Assembly: GCA_903909435.1 (NCBI GenBank)
Contig: CAIVVT010000301.1
Span: 124,001-188,000, forward strand
Length of the DNA: 64,000 nucleotides
Reading direction: 5' to 3'
DNA from: an uncultured Acidobacteriia bacterium
GTDB taxonomy: Bacteria > Acidobacteriota > Terriglobia > Bryobacterales > Bryobacteraceae
Numbering within the stretch: the first letter of the stretch is position 1; every line of letters starts with the position of its first letter. The position numbers and the translations under genes were made by a program. Under the pieces are notes generated by a model. The model saw nothing but the letters and a program-made list of their open reading frames with translations, searched no databases and was not told the origin of the DNA. Below, one piece after another: positions 28,885 to 37,532 of this stretch.

Positions 28885-29886
28885 CTATCCGATTATTCCG
28901 CTGCTGCCTGTTACGGTGACCGGCTGGACGGATGTCGGAGGTGCGGCCTCCGGGGCGGTGGCCAGTTCCAACGCGTGCGCGGCGCGCGCCCGGCGTGCCG
29001 ACCAGTCTGCGCCGGCGAGCACGATCAGGCCTGCGAAGAAGCTCCACGTGAGGATAGTGATCGAATCGACAAAGCCCCCGTATTCGCGCGAGAACTTCGT
29101 CCGGACCCAAGGCCAAATTGCCACGTTCAGCCACTTCAAAAGCTCCAGAATCACAGCGATCACCGCGGCGCGCGGCAGAACCTGCCAGCCCGGGACTTTG
29201 GTGTTCGGGAGCCGCCAGTAAACCAGGAACAGGATCAGGATGGTGAAGGGCAGCGACGTGAGTTTGAATACGCCGCCCGAGAGCAGCCAGGGCACTTCGG
29301 ACCCGGTCCCGAATGTTCCTTGCCAGGCCACTCGCCCGGAGGCAGTCACCACTGCGGAGAGCAGCGCCAGGACGCCGCAGGTGAAGATGAGACCGGTGCT
29401 CACCAGCTGGTTCGCAAGGAGGTTTCTGCCCTTCACTACGCCCCACGCCCGGTTCAGTGCCACCTCGAGCGGCAGAAAGACGCCGTTCGCAGTAAACAGC
29501 AGCAACAGTACGGAGACCCATTCCATACTGCGGACTTGCAGCAGACTCCGGTCGAGGTTCTTCACAATCGTGACGCCGGTGCCTCCGGGGAAGTAGTCGA
29601 AGATCGCGACATAGAGCGCATTGATCGCAGGGGTCGAGTGGAACACATGCTTGGAGATGGACAACATCACCAGCACAAACGGGTAAAACGCCAGCAACAC
29701 GTTAGCCGCTATGGAGAACGCGAAAACGTGCGTTTCGGGCTCGATCAGGTAGCCGCCAACGGCCTTCCAGTCCCTGAAGAGCTCAAGGGAAGCGCCCCGG
29801 ACGCTGGACCATATTCGAACTAGGAAGGGTTGCACCGCTCCCTCCAGTTTAGCGGCTGAGTCCGGCGCCGGCGCCGGTTTGGGCAT
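28885..29886 (-). CDS. YihY/BrkB-family inner membrane protein
   Basis: 333 residues from ATG 29886 (MPKPAPAPDS). About six membrane helices are visible (FSIAANVLLAFYPFVLVML, WVSVLLLLFTANGVFLPL and others), with the family motifs PLEVALNRAWGV and LTWSFFAGLIVLAGA near the C-terminus. Formerly called RNase BN by mistake; function is unproven, though some members affect membrane stress. Longer in-frame extensions upstream overlap the divergent phosphoesterase gene and are unlikely. Confidence 0.88.
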   Translation of the reverse strand: MPKPAPAPDSAAKLEGAVQPFLVRIWSSVRGASLELFRDWKAVGGYLIEPETHVFAFSIAANVLLAFYPFVLVMLSISKHVFHSTPAINALYVAIFDYFPGGTGVTIVKNLDRSLLQVRSMEWVSVLLLLFTANGVFLPLEVALNRAWGVVKGRNLLANQLVSTGLIFTCGVLALLSAVVTASGRVAWQGTFGTGSEVPWLLSGGVFKLTSLPFTILILFLVYWRLPNTKVPGWQVLPRAAVIAVILELLKWLNVAIWPWVRTKFSREYGGFVDSITILTWSFFAGLIVLAGADWSARRARAAHALELATAPEAAPPTSVQPVTVTGSSGIIG

Positions 29887-29934
29887 TGCTCCCGCCCGCC
29901 CAAACAAAGTTGTTACCTTAGAACTCTGAAAGCT

Positions 29935-30825
29935 ATGCAACGCAGGACATTTCTCGAGTCCACCCTGGCCGCACCGCTCGCCTTGAACGCCCAGACGGCT
30001 GCGGAGGTAGTGGGATCGTTCTCCTTCGTCCACTTCACCGACTGCCACATTCAACCGGAAGCACGCGGAAAAGAAGGAACAACCCAGGCGTTCCGCGCCA
30101 TATCCAGAATCCAGCACGACTTCGCACTCGCTGGCGGCGACTTGGTGATGGACGTTTTCGAACAAGGACCGCAGCGCGCGACTGCCCTCTTCGACTTGTA
30201 CCTGAGCACCGCGAAGGAGTTGCCGCGGCCGGTGCACTCCATCATCGGCAATCACGACATCTACGGCATCTCAAACAAGTCGGGCGTCCCGGCCAGCGAT
30301 CCGCTTTACGCCAAGAAGCTGTTCGAGGACCGCATCGGCCAGCGCCGCTATCAGTCCTTCGACCACAAAGGCTGGCATTTCATCCTGCTCGACTCCGTTC
30401 AGATCGGCGCCGAAAGGAACTGGTTTGGGCAGATCGACGACGAGCAACTCGACTGGCTGGCCTCCGACTTGGGCAAAACCGGCAGGCAGACGCCCATCGT
30501 CGCGCTCACGCACATGCCGCTGGCCTCGGCCACAGGACAGTTCTTCGGCGGTAAACCAGAAGGGCTGAAGACTCTGCTCATCACTAACCCGGGCGCGGTG
30601 CTCAGCCTCTTCGACGGCTACAAGCTGAAGGCAGTTCTCCAGGGGCACACGCACGTGCGCGAAGTGGTCAGCTACAACGACTGCCAGTACATCACCCCGG
30701 GAGCTGTCTGCGGCGATTGGTGGAAGGGAGCCTACAAGGGCTCGCCTGAGGGCTTCGCCGTACTCACCGCCAAGGGCGAGAACTTGTCCTGGGAGTTCCG
30801 GACATACGGCTGGCAGGCAGCCTAA
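29935..30825 (+). CDS. Metallophosphoesterase (calcineurin-like), exported
   Basis: 296 residues. MQRRTFLESTLAAP is a twin-arginine-like signal. The dinuclear metal motifs are in order: HFTDCH (DxH), LAGGDLVMD (GD), GNHDIYG (GNHD), ALTHMP and GHTHVREV. It should hydrolyse a phosphoester in the periplasm, substrate unknown. It starts 48 bases from the divergent BrkB/YihY gene. Confidence 0.92.
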   Translation: MQRRTFLESTLAAPLALNAQTAAEVVGSFSFVHFTDCHIQPEARGKEGTTQAFRAISRIQHDFALAGGDLVMDVFEQGPQRATALFDLYLSTAKELPRPVHSIIGNHDIYGISNKSGVPASDPLYAKKLFEDRIGQRRYQSFDHKGWHFILLDSVQIGAERNWFGQIDDEQLDWLASDLGKTGRQTPIVALTHMPLASATGQFFGGKPEGLKTLLITNPGAVLSLFDGYKLKAVLQGHTHVREVVSYNDCQYITPGAVCGDWWKGAYKGSPEGFAVLTAKGENLSWEFRTYGWQAA

Positions 30826-31088
30826 GCGGCGCGCTTAGCGACAATCGCCACCCGCCCCTGAAACCCCGTGGGCACAGGAATTTTGCCTGAAGCGCAAGTG
30901 CTGGGCTAGCCACAGCCCGCGAACGGAAGCCCGCCTGACCGAGCGAAACAACCTCCACCCAGGCGTTCTTTGCCGGCGTTTTCCCGTGTGCCGCTGCTCT
31001 CGTATAGAATCGTTATCACCAGTGGAAACGCGCGCTGTCTCGCAGCCGCTTGAACTCAGGCATGCGTTTTACACGGGCGGGAGTGCAC

Positions 31089-31568
31089 ATGGAAGCGGGG
31101 ACCGGTCGCATAAACTTGGCTTCACGGTTGCGCGTGCTTGGGCTGGCCTATCTTACCCGGGAACACGCGCCGGACGCCCGCGCTTCCAGCGAATTCGACC
31201 GGTTGTTTGATAATCCGGCCGCCAGCCCGTGCCCGCCCTGTCAGTCGGCTTTCCTGTCCCCCCAGACCTACACGCCCCGCAAACTCGCCTCGCTTCCTAA
31301 CAAGGCACTCACCTGGTACCGGCGTTTTGGATTCGGGTCTCTAGCCGAGAAATGTCCCGCCGATCACGTTGGCCTGCTGCTCACGTTTGCGGGGCATCTG
31401 CTGGACGCGGATCCCAGCCCGGCCATGCTCGTCGCCTTCTCGAAGGAGCACCTGCTCTGGATCAACGACTTCTGCGAGCGCCTTTCCGGCGAGGCGCGGC
31501 ATTCTTTCTACCGGGAACTCGCGGATTCCACGCGCATGGCGGTACGAAGCTACTCCGACAACGCCTGA
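31089..31568 (+). CDS. TorD/DmsD-like molybdoenzyme chaperone candidate
   Basis: 159 residues from ATG 31089, with CGGGAG just upstream; two in-frame ATGs further left lack a good site. The C-terminal half, FSKEHLLWINDFCERL then FYRELADSTRMAV, has the spaced EHL..W...F...L / FY..LA pattern of TorD-family chaperones, which bind twin-arginine signals of molybdoenzymes. The N-terminus is shorter and carries a CPPC-type Cys pair. No molybdoenzyme gene is in the window. The family call is by motif only. Confidence 0.5.
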   Translation: MEAGTGRINLASRLRVLGLAYLTREHAPDARASSEFDRLFDNPAASPCPPCQSAFLSPQTYTPRKLASLPNKALTWYRRFGFGSLAEKCPADHVGLLLTFAGHLLDADPSPAMLVAFSKEHLLWINDFCERLSGEARHSFYRELADSTRMAVRSYSDNA

Positions 31569-31804
31569 CACGGTGTTCTGGAATCTGAGCGCCACAGCGC
31601 GTTGGAGATTGAGGCAACGGCGAGTAGTCGGGAAGGCACGCCCGCAGCGCTATCTGGAACGACCTGCCAGCACTACGGGACGTGCGGAGAGACAACCCTC
31701 ATATGTTCGCCCGGTCGATTCAGCGCGGAGAGCGCACCGCCGGGGGCGAATCAAGGCAAACGGAAGGCAGCGGGAAGGAGTCGGCCTTCTGTGCAGGCAG
31801 GAAG

Positions 31805-32020
31805 CTACTTCTTGACGACTGGGCAGCCATCCAACGAGTGGTTCTTGCCGTAACACTTGCCGGTGTCGTTCAGGTCCTTCTTGCCGGCGGCGACGTGGCA
31901 AGTGATGCAGGACTTCTTCTCTTTCTTGGCATAATCCGGCTTGCCGAAAGATGCGGTCGTCGTGACGAATAGACCGGCGATCAACGCGGCGACGGGGAGG
32001 GCGATTCTAAGTGCGCGCAT
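31805..32020 (-). CDS. Small monoheme c-type cytochrome
   Basis: 71 residues. A signal peptide (about 1-26, MRALRIALPVAALIAG) precedes a lysine-rich segment and one heme-attachment site CITCH. The downstream KKDLNDTGKCYGKNHSL could provide the sixth ligand. GGAG lies seven bases before the ATG. Such tiny periplasmic cytochromes are carriers of unknown partners. It lies 195 bases downstream of the VWA gene on the same strand; a 7-bp inverted repeat ATCGTGG/CCACGAT lies in that gap. Confidence 0.8.
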   Translation of the reverse strand: MRALRIALPVAALIAGLFVTTTASFGKPDYAKKEKKSCITCHVAAGKKDLNDTGKCYGKNHSLDGCPVVKK

Positions 32021-32215
32021 GGTATTACTCCAATTTCAATCGATCTGTTGGCATCGTGGATGTCCCACAATATGGTGACGATACCACGATTCATTGTGTT
32101 GCTAACGGAAGAGTCATTGCCGTCGCGAATTGGCACTAGAGAATGTCCCTTAAACGGACTAGTCGATCCGGTAGTGTGGAAATTGTCGGCAGAAGTGGCC
32201 GCTCCGGCGTCACCT

Positions 32216-33271
32216 TCACGGGGCGGGCGTGTAGTAGCCGGTCCGCGCATTGATTTCAACCTTGCCCAGCCGTCCGCGGGCAGCCTCGGACAGTCGCACC
32301 TCAAGGTGCCGGAAGGCCCCCTCCGGACCAGTCTGCGGACGGATCGCCAGATCGTAGCGCAGGCGCACACGCTCCATCATCTCGACAAAGCGGGCACCCG
32401 CCTTGTCCGCCCGGAAAACTTCGCCGCCCGTTTCCTCGGCCAGCTTGAATACGTTCGGCTGCGTGAAATCCGGGTTGGCCTCGGCGCCTTTGGGCAGCGG
32501 CTTGGGCGGCTTGGCGCCCGGCGCGACGATGGCGTTGAGCGTCACGTCCATGCCGGCCAGTGCGCGCAGGATCTTCTCGTCCGGCGTCTGGTAGTGAATC
32601 CCGTGGTTATCGGTGAGCACCACCAACACACGCCGGCCAGGGAATTCCGGCTGCGCGGCCATCCACTGCAAGGTGTCGAGCACGCACCCGTTCAGATTCG
32701 TGCCCGCGCCGACCTCACGTTCCAATGGGGCCTCCTGAACCATTCTCGCGGCCGCCCGCAAGTCCGACGTGAATTCGAGCAGCGGCACGACCTTCCTCCC
32801 AAAGACGAGCACGCCGACCTGATCCTCGGATTTGAGTGCAGCCATGGCCCGGCCGGCTACAGCCGACATCTCCACCAGCACCTTGTTCATACTTCCCGAG
32901 ACGTCGAACAACAGTGCCACCTGCAGAGGTTCGCTATCGCGGCCAAAGGCTTCCAGCGGAACAGGCTTGCCTTCGTCAAGCACGACGAAGTCCTCCGCCT
33001 TCAAGCCCTCCACTGCCTGGCCGCCTTTCAGCACCTGCGTATCGATGCGCACCAAAGCGGAAGAAGAGCGGAACAGCGGGTTCTGGGACGCACTTTGCTC
33101 GTTACCCCAATTCTCGGCTTGCTCCGGCCGGACGGGCCGTTCGGTGCCTGTGACTGCGGCAGCGGAATGCGTTGCCGGAGTCTGGGCAGGCGGCGTGGGC
33201 CCGGGCTTCACTCGGGGCCATTGTGCCGCCACGGCTGCACAGGCGAGGATCAAGAGAAGCAACGACCGCAT
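32216..33271 (-). CDS. VWFA domain protein, exported
   Basis: 351 residues from ATG 33271 ([17 protein letters not shown]), which gives a signal peptide; a second in-frame ATG at 33280 adds three residues. A Pro-rich stretch is followed by a strand-rich module and a von Willebrand factor A domain with the MIDAS motif DVSGSMN and a second site LVVLTDNHG. This matches the VWFA-related domain protein family abundant in Acidobacteria, function unknown. Its start overlaps that of selB on the other strand. Confidence 0.88.
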   Translation of the reverse strand: MRSLLLLILACAAVAAQWPRVKPGPTPPAQTPATHSAAAVTGTERPVRPEQAENWGNEQSASQNPLFRSSSALVRIDTQVLKGGQAVEGLKAEDFVVLDEGKPVPLEAFGRDSEPLQVALLFDVSGSMNKVLVEMSAVAGRAMAALKSEDQVGVLVFGRKVVPLLEFTSDLRAAARMVQEAPLEREVGAGTNLNGCVLDTLQWMAAQPEFPGRRVLVVLTDNHGIHYQTPDEKILRALAGMDVTLNAIVAPGAKPPKPLPKGAEANPDFTQPNVFKLAEETGGEVFRADKAGARFVEMMERVRLRYDLAIRPQTGPEGAFRHLEVRLSEAARGRLGKVEINARTGYYTPAP

Positions 33272-35120
33272 GAAGAACATTATCGTCGGCACGGCCGGCC
33301 ATATCGACCATGGCAAGACTTCGCTCGTCCGGGCCTTGACCGGCATCGATACCGATCGGCTCAAAGAAGAGAAGGAGCGGGGTATCAGCATCGATCTCGG
33401 TTTTGCTCACCTGGAGCAGGAAGGTATCCGGCTAGGATTCGTGGACGTCCCGGGTCACGAGCGTTTTATCCGGAACATGCTGGCTGGAGCCGTGGGCATC
33501 GACGTGGTGATGCTTGTGATTGCTGCCGACGAGTCCATCAAGCCGCAGACCCGCGAGCACTTCGACATATGCCGCCTGCTGGGGCTGCGCGCCGGTGTGA
33601 TTGCGCTGAACAAGTCCGATCTCGTCGATGCGGACCTGCTGGGCCTGGCCCGGCTGGAGATCGCCGAATACGTTCAGGGAACGTTCCTGGACGGCGCGCC
33701 GGTCGTCGCTGTCAGCGCGAAGACAGGCCATGGCCTGGCGGAATTGCGAGGCGCATTGGTCGGTTGTGCGCGAGGCGCTAATGCGCGTGATGCCGACGGC
33801 GCGTTTCGGCTCCCGATCGACCGCTCGTTCACCCTGCGCGGCTTCGGGACAATCGTCACCGGCACCCTGGCATCCGGTACCATCCACGTCGAGGACGAAG
33901 TCGAGGTGCTGCCTTCGGGACGCCGCCTGCGCGTACGCAATCTGCAGGTGCACGGCGCGAAGGTTGAGAGCGCGACGGCTGGTCAGAGAACGGCAGTAAA
34001 TCTGGCCGGCGTGGAAGCGACGGAACTGCGACGCGGCATGACACTGATGCCGCCGGGCCTGTTCCGAACCGTGTCCGCGGTTGAGGGCAGCTTTGAACTG
34101 TTGCCGGGTGCATCGCCGCTGAAACACCGTGCGCCGGTCCATTTCCACGCGGGGACGGCAGAGACCGAGGCAGAAGTGCGGCTGCTTGACGGCCTTCAGC
34201 CCCTGCCGCCCGGCGGCTCCGCCCACATCCGGTTCTTGCTCAAGGAAGCCTTACCCCTCCTGCCGGGCGACCGTTTCATCCTTCGCAAGTACTCGCCGGT
34301 GGTGACCATCGGAGGCGGGGTGGTGCTGGAGAATTCTCCTCCAACCCGGATCAGGCGCGCCGCTGCTGCCGGGCGCCTGCGAGCGCTCGAAACCATGGGC
34401 CTGCGCGGTCGGTTGGTGCTCTATGCGGAGGAGGCACGGCCCGGTGTTGCGCTGAGCGATGCGGTGGCCAGAACAGGCGCGCTACCGGGGACGGTTCTCG
34501 CCGAGGCTGGCGGCGCTGGGTTAGTGCTGCTTAAAGATGAGGAGGTTCTGCTCGTCCCGCGCGCACGAATCGTGGATGCGGCGCAAACGCTATCTTCGCT
34601 CGTGTCGGAGTTCCACTGCCGCGAGCCGCTCTCCCCCGGCATGCCGAGACGGCAGTCCGGCCTCAGCGCAGCGCTGCTGGAAGCGGCTCTCGCAGCGTCA
34701 CCAGAGGTGCTGGCAGAAGGGGAACTTCTGCGCCTGAAGAGCTTCCGGGTGCGGCTGCGGGGCGAAGAAGATGAAGCCCTACAAACGATGGAATCGCTCT
34801 TCCGCGAAGGCGGACTGGCTGTGCCTGCGGAAAAGGAAGTGCTCGCTTCCTCGGGCCTCGACCCGCGCCGGGCTCAGGCGCTCCTACAAATCCTGCTCAA
34901 GCAGGGCACTCTCGTCCGGGTGTCGCCGGATCTCATCTGCCACGCCGGGGCTTTGGCCAGCCTCAAAGAACAGTTGGCGAGCCATCGCGAGCATCCGTTC
35001 TCCGTCCCCGAGTTCAAGGCTTGGACCGGCATCTCGCGCAAGTACGCCATCCCGATTCTTGAATTCCTGGACCGGCTGCGTCTGACGCAAAGGCGGGGCG
35101 ACAAACGGATCGTGGTCTGA
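33270..35120 (+). CDS. selB: Selenocysteine-specific elongation factor SelB
   Basis: 616 residues from ATG 33270. GTPase motifs [16 protein letters not shown] and NKSD open an EF-Tu-like domain; domains II and III follow ([28 protein letters not shown]), then the C-terminal winged-helix repeats that read the SECIS hairpin in mRNA. It delivers selenocysteyl-tRNA to UGA codons. No selA, selD or selC is in the window. Presence implies that at least one selenoprotein, often formate dehydrogenase, is encoded elsewhere. Confidence 0.96.
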   Translation: MKNIIVGTAGHIDHGKTSLVRALTGIDTDRLKEEKERGISIDLGFAHLEQEGIRLGFVDVPGHERFIRNMLAGAVGIDVVMLVIAADESIKPQTREHFDICRLLGLRAGVIALNKSDLVDADLLGLARLEIAEYVQGTFLDGAPVVAVSAKTGHGLAELRGALVGCARGANARDADGAFRLPIDRSFTLRGFGTIVTGTLASGTIHVEDEVEVLPSGRRLRVRNLQVHGAKVESATAGQRTAVNLAGVEATELRRGMTLMPPGLFRTVSAVEGSFELLPGASPLKHRAPVHFHAGTAETEAEVRLLDGLQPLPPGGSAHIRFLLKEALPLLPGDRFILRKYSPVVTIGGGVVLENSPPTRIRRAAAAGRLRALETMGLRGRLVLYAEEARPGVALSDAVARTGALPGTVLAEAGGAGLVLLKDEEVLLVPRARIVDAAQTLSSLVSEFHCREPLSPGMPRRQSGLSAALLEAALAASPEVLAEGELLRLKSFRVRLRGEEDEALQTMESLFREGGLAVPAEKEVLASSGLDPRRAQALLQILLKQGTLVRVSPDLICHAGALASLKEQLASHREHPFSVPEFKAWTGISRKYAIPILEFLDRLRLTQRRGDKRIVV

Positions 35121-35204
35121 GGTGGGGCCGCTTTCGTGAGCCGCACTGGCGTCCCGGCGCCTGCGCCTAGCGGGTCTGGATTCAGGCCGTGAACCGACGG
35201 CCAC

Positions 35205-35936
35205 TCACGCTTTGGCCGCGTCCAGCAGGCTCTGCCGGCTCACAGGCGTCATCTTCTCCATGGCGATCCGCAGAACCAGCCGGGGCGTCGCTCTCGCGGT
35301 TGCCTCGAGAAAGGCCGAAACCTCGCCGGGCCGCTTCGGCCAGGCGTCTTTCAGGACCCAGCCCAGCCCCTTGCGCACCATGTCGTCCGGATCGGAAAGA
35401 AGTCGTTGGGCGATCTCCAGAACGACCTCGGTGTTCAGGCCCTGGCGCGCCGACGGGACGAGCGAGACCGCAGCCGCCCGGCGCTTCCAACGATTCCCGC
35501 AGCTAGTCCAGGCGGGTAACCGCGAGAGCAACCCCGGTTCGTTTTCCAGGCACGCCGCGACCAGGAACGAGGCGACCCCGTCACAGTGCGCCCAGTTGTG
35601 GACGAATCGATCAATCCACCCGTCGAACAGCTCGAATTCGCCTGGACCGCACTCTTTCGCAAATCGCCGGTAGGAGTGGCACACAACCGCGCCGCTCTCC
35701 AGCCGGCCGTCGCTCCAAAGCTCTGTCATGAAGCGGTTTCGCTCGGGCACGGGCCAGTGGCGCACGGCACGCCAGGCTTCCGCAGCGATCTGTTTGACCA
35801 GGTGCCCCCGCACTCCGATCGGACGGACCGCCTCCTGGAAGTAATTGAACTGCCCCCTGGCAAACTCGGGGTCTGCTTGCTCTTCCAGGCGGTGGATGAT
35901 GGTGGCGGCTGTCGTAATCGGGTCCACGAAGAACAC
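35205..35936 (-). CDS. DNA alkylation repair protein, AlkD-like HEAT-repeat family
   Basis: 243 residues, all helical, of the usual family length. NWAHCDGVASFL, WKRRAAAVSLVP and VRKGLGWVLKDAW are the AlkD signature helices; the Asp and Trp of the first and third are positioned as in the DNA-facing cleft. AlkD excises N3- and N7-alkylated purines without base flipping, although many homologues are inactive glycosylases. It stands alone between selB (convergent) and the CNNM-type gene. Confidence 0.9.
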   Translation of the reverse strand: MFFVDPITTAATIIHRLEEQADPEFARGQFNYFQEAVRPIGVRGHLVKQIAAEAWRAVRHWPVPERNRFMTELWSDGRLESGAVVCHSYRRFAKECGPGEFELFDGWIDRFVHNWAHCDGVASFLVAACLENEPGLLSRLPAWTSCGNRWKRRAAAVSLVPSARQGLNTEVVLEIAQRLLSDPDDMVRKGLGWVLKDAWPKRPGEVSAFLEATARATPRLVLRIAMEKMTPVSRQSLLDAAKA

Positions 35937-36157
35937 TATATGCGGTCCGGAGAGAGGGGGTGGGCGGATTCGTGGAAGAGCGCGGCACGAAACAGCGGAT
36001 TTCGGCGGATTTGGCCGGTCTCTGTCGTTCGCCGCCCTTTGCGGGGCAGCGGACGCGAGTGCCCATCATTGCGGCTGAGCCGGCCGCTAATCATCGAGAG
36101 ATTGGTGGGGGCGGTTGATCCCCGATATTGGGCGCAGCCGCGCGCGGGCTGAACGCG

Positions 36158-37498
36158 TCAATTCTCGGCCTCCGTCTCTAGCGGTTCGATGTGCACCTCG
36201 GCGATGCGGTTTGCTTCCATACGAGTGACCTCGAATCGCCGCGCGCCGTATTCGACGCTGTCCCCGGCAATAGGAATCCGGCGCAATCGGAACAACAGAA
36301 AACCGGCCAGGGTTTCGTACTCCGCCTCGATGGGCAGTTCGATCCCGTACTCCGTTTCAAGGTCGCGGATGGGGATGGTGCCTTCGACATCGAGCGGTCC
36401 CGCGATCTCAAGCTTCACCTCGCGCGGATCGAACTCGTCCCGGATGCGCCCGAACACCTGTTCCAACAGGTCGTCGGCGGAGATCATGCCCGCGATGGTC
36501 CCATACTCGTCAACGACGAAACTGATGATGGCATGCCCCACGCGCATCTCGTCGAGGTGCTGATCGAGCGGCTTGGTCTCCGGCACAAACGGCATCTCGC
36601 GCAGGAAGTGGCTCAGTTCGAATGCCGGTAACAAGCGCAAGCGCGCGGCGGCGGTAGTCCTGGTGCGGGCGTAGGCGAGCATATCCTTGACATGCACGAT
36701 GCCGAGAATATGCTCGCGCGTGCCCTCGTACACGGGCAGACGAGAGTGCCGGCTCTCGACGAACGTCTGCAGTACGGTCTCGTAGGCTGCGTCTACGGGG
36801 ACCATGGTGAGGGCGTGGAGCGGCACCATCACCTCGCGGACAAGCAGCGTGCGCAGCTCCAGCATGTTCTCTACCGATATCCGCTCAAACTTGCTGAGGT
36901 TGCCGGCCGTCTCGGTGGTACCCAGGATGAACTTGATCTCTTCAATGCTGTGCGGGTTGGCGAGTGCGGTTCGCCGCAGCCCCGCCAATCGCGAGACCCA
37001 GCCCGCGGCTCGTTCGATGGTCCACACGAACGGCCCGATGGCCCGGTAGAAGATCAGCAGAACCGGAGCGACCAACAGGGCCAGGCGGTCCGCACGGTCC
37101 ATCGCCAGGTTTTTCGGAACGACTTCGCCGAGCACCACGTGCAGGAACGTCATGAGTGCAAACGCGAGCGCGAGCGATACACCGTGAATCACAACGGAAG
37201 TAGCGGGAGTCACGAGCGGACCCATGAATGACATGAAGAAACCGAAGAGCGTTTCTTCGCCGACCCAGCCCAATGCCAGGCTGCAGACGGTCAACCCGAC
37301 TTGCACCACGGACAAGAGCCGTTCAGGCTGTGCCAGCAGGTTGAGCGCCGCCTGCGCGCCGGCGGCCCTTTCTTCGGCTAGTTGCCGGAGCCTCGACAGG
37401 CGCACGCTAACCAGCGCCGTCTCGGAGCCCGCAAAGAAGGCATTCAGGCCAATAATCATGCACATCAGCAGAATTCGGTAGGCGAAACTTGAATCCAT
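36158..37498 (-). CDS. CNNM/HlyC/CorC-family membrane protein (DUF21-CBS-CorC_HlyC)
   Basis: 446 residues. An N-terminal DUF21 region with about four membrane helices (FAYRILLMCMIIGLNAFFAG, SVVQVGLTVCSLALGWVGEE in pieces) is followed by two CBS domains (around HSRLPVYEGT and VDEYGTIAGMISADDLLEQV in pieces) and the C-terminal CorC_HlyC domain. Family members transport Mg2+/Co2+. The older name, hemolysin, is misleading. Divergent from the penicillin acylase gene with 34 bases between starts. Confidence 0.92.
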   Translation of the reverse strand: MDSSFAYRILLMCMIIGLNAFFAGSETALVSVRLSRLRQLAEERAAGAQAALNLLAQPERLLSVVQVGLTVCSLALGWVGEETLFGFFMSFMGPLVTPATSVVIHGVSLALAFALMTFLHVVLGEVVPKNLAMDRADRLALLVAPVLLIFYRAIGPFVWTIERAAGWVSRLAGLRRTALANPHSIEEIKFILGTTETAGNLSKFERISVENMLELRTLLVREVMVPLHALTMVPVDAAYETVLQTFVESRHSRLPVYEGTREHILGIVHVKDMLAYARTRTTAAARLRLLPAFELSHFLREMPFVPETKPLDQHLDEMRVGHAIISFVVDEYGTIAGMISADDLLEQVFGRIRDEFDPREVKLEIAGPLDVEGTIPIRDLETEYGIELPIEAEYETLAGFLLFRLRRIPIAGDSVEYGARRFEVTRMEANRIAEVHIEPLETEAEN

Positions 37499-37532
37499 TG
37501 CAGCAGCGGTCCCTCGACCTTCCTAGAATTGT

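Noticed and set aside
30826-31088. Possible selC (tRNA-Sec) near selB and the TorD-like gene
   Set aside because: I looked in the gaps at 30826-31088 and 35121-35204 for a long acceptor stem and a TCA anticodon loop and found none.
32048-33781. 577-codon plus-strand frame opposite the VWA gene and inside selB
   Set aside because: The opposite strand and the alternative frame encode recognisable families, whereas this frame does not.
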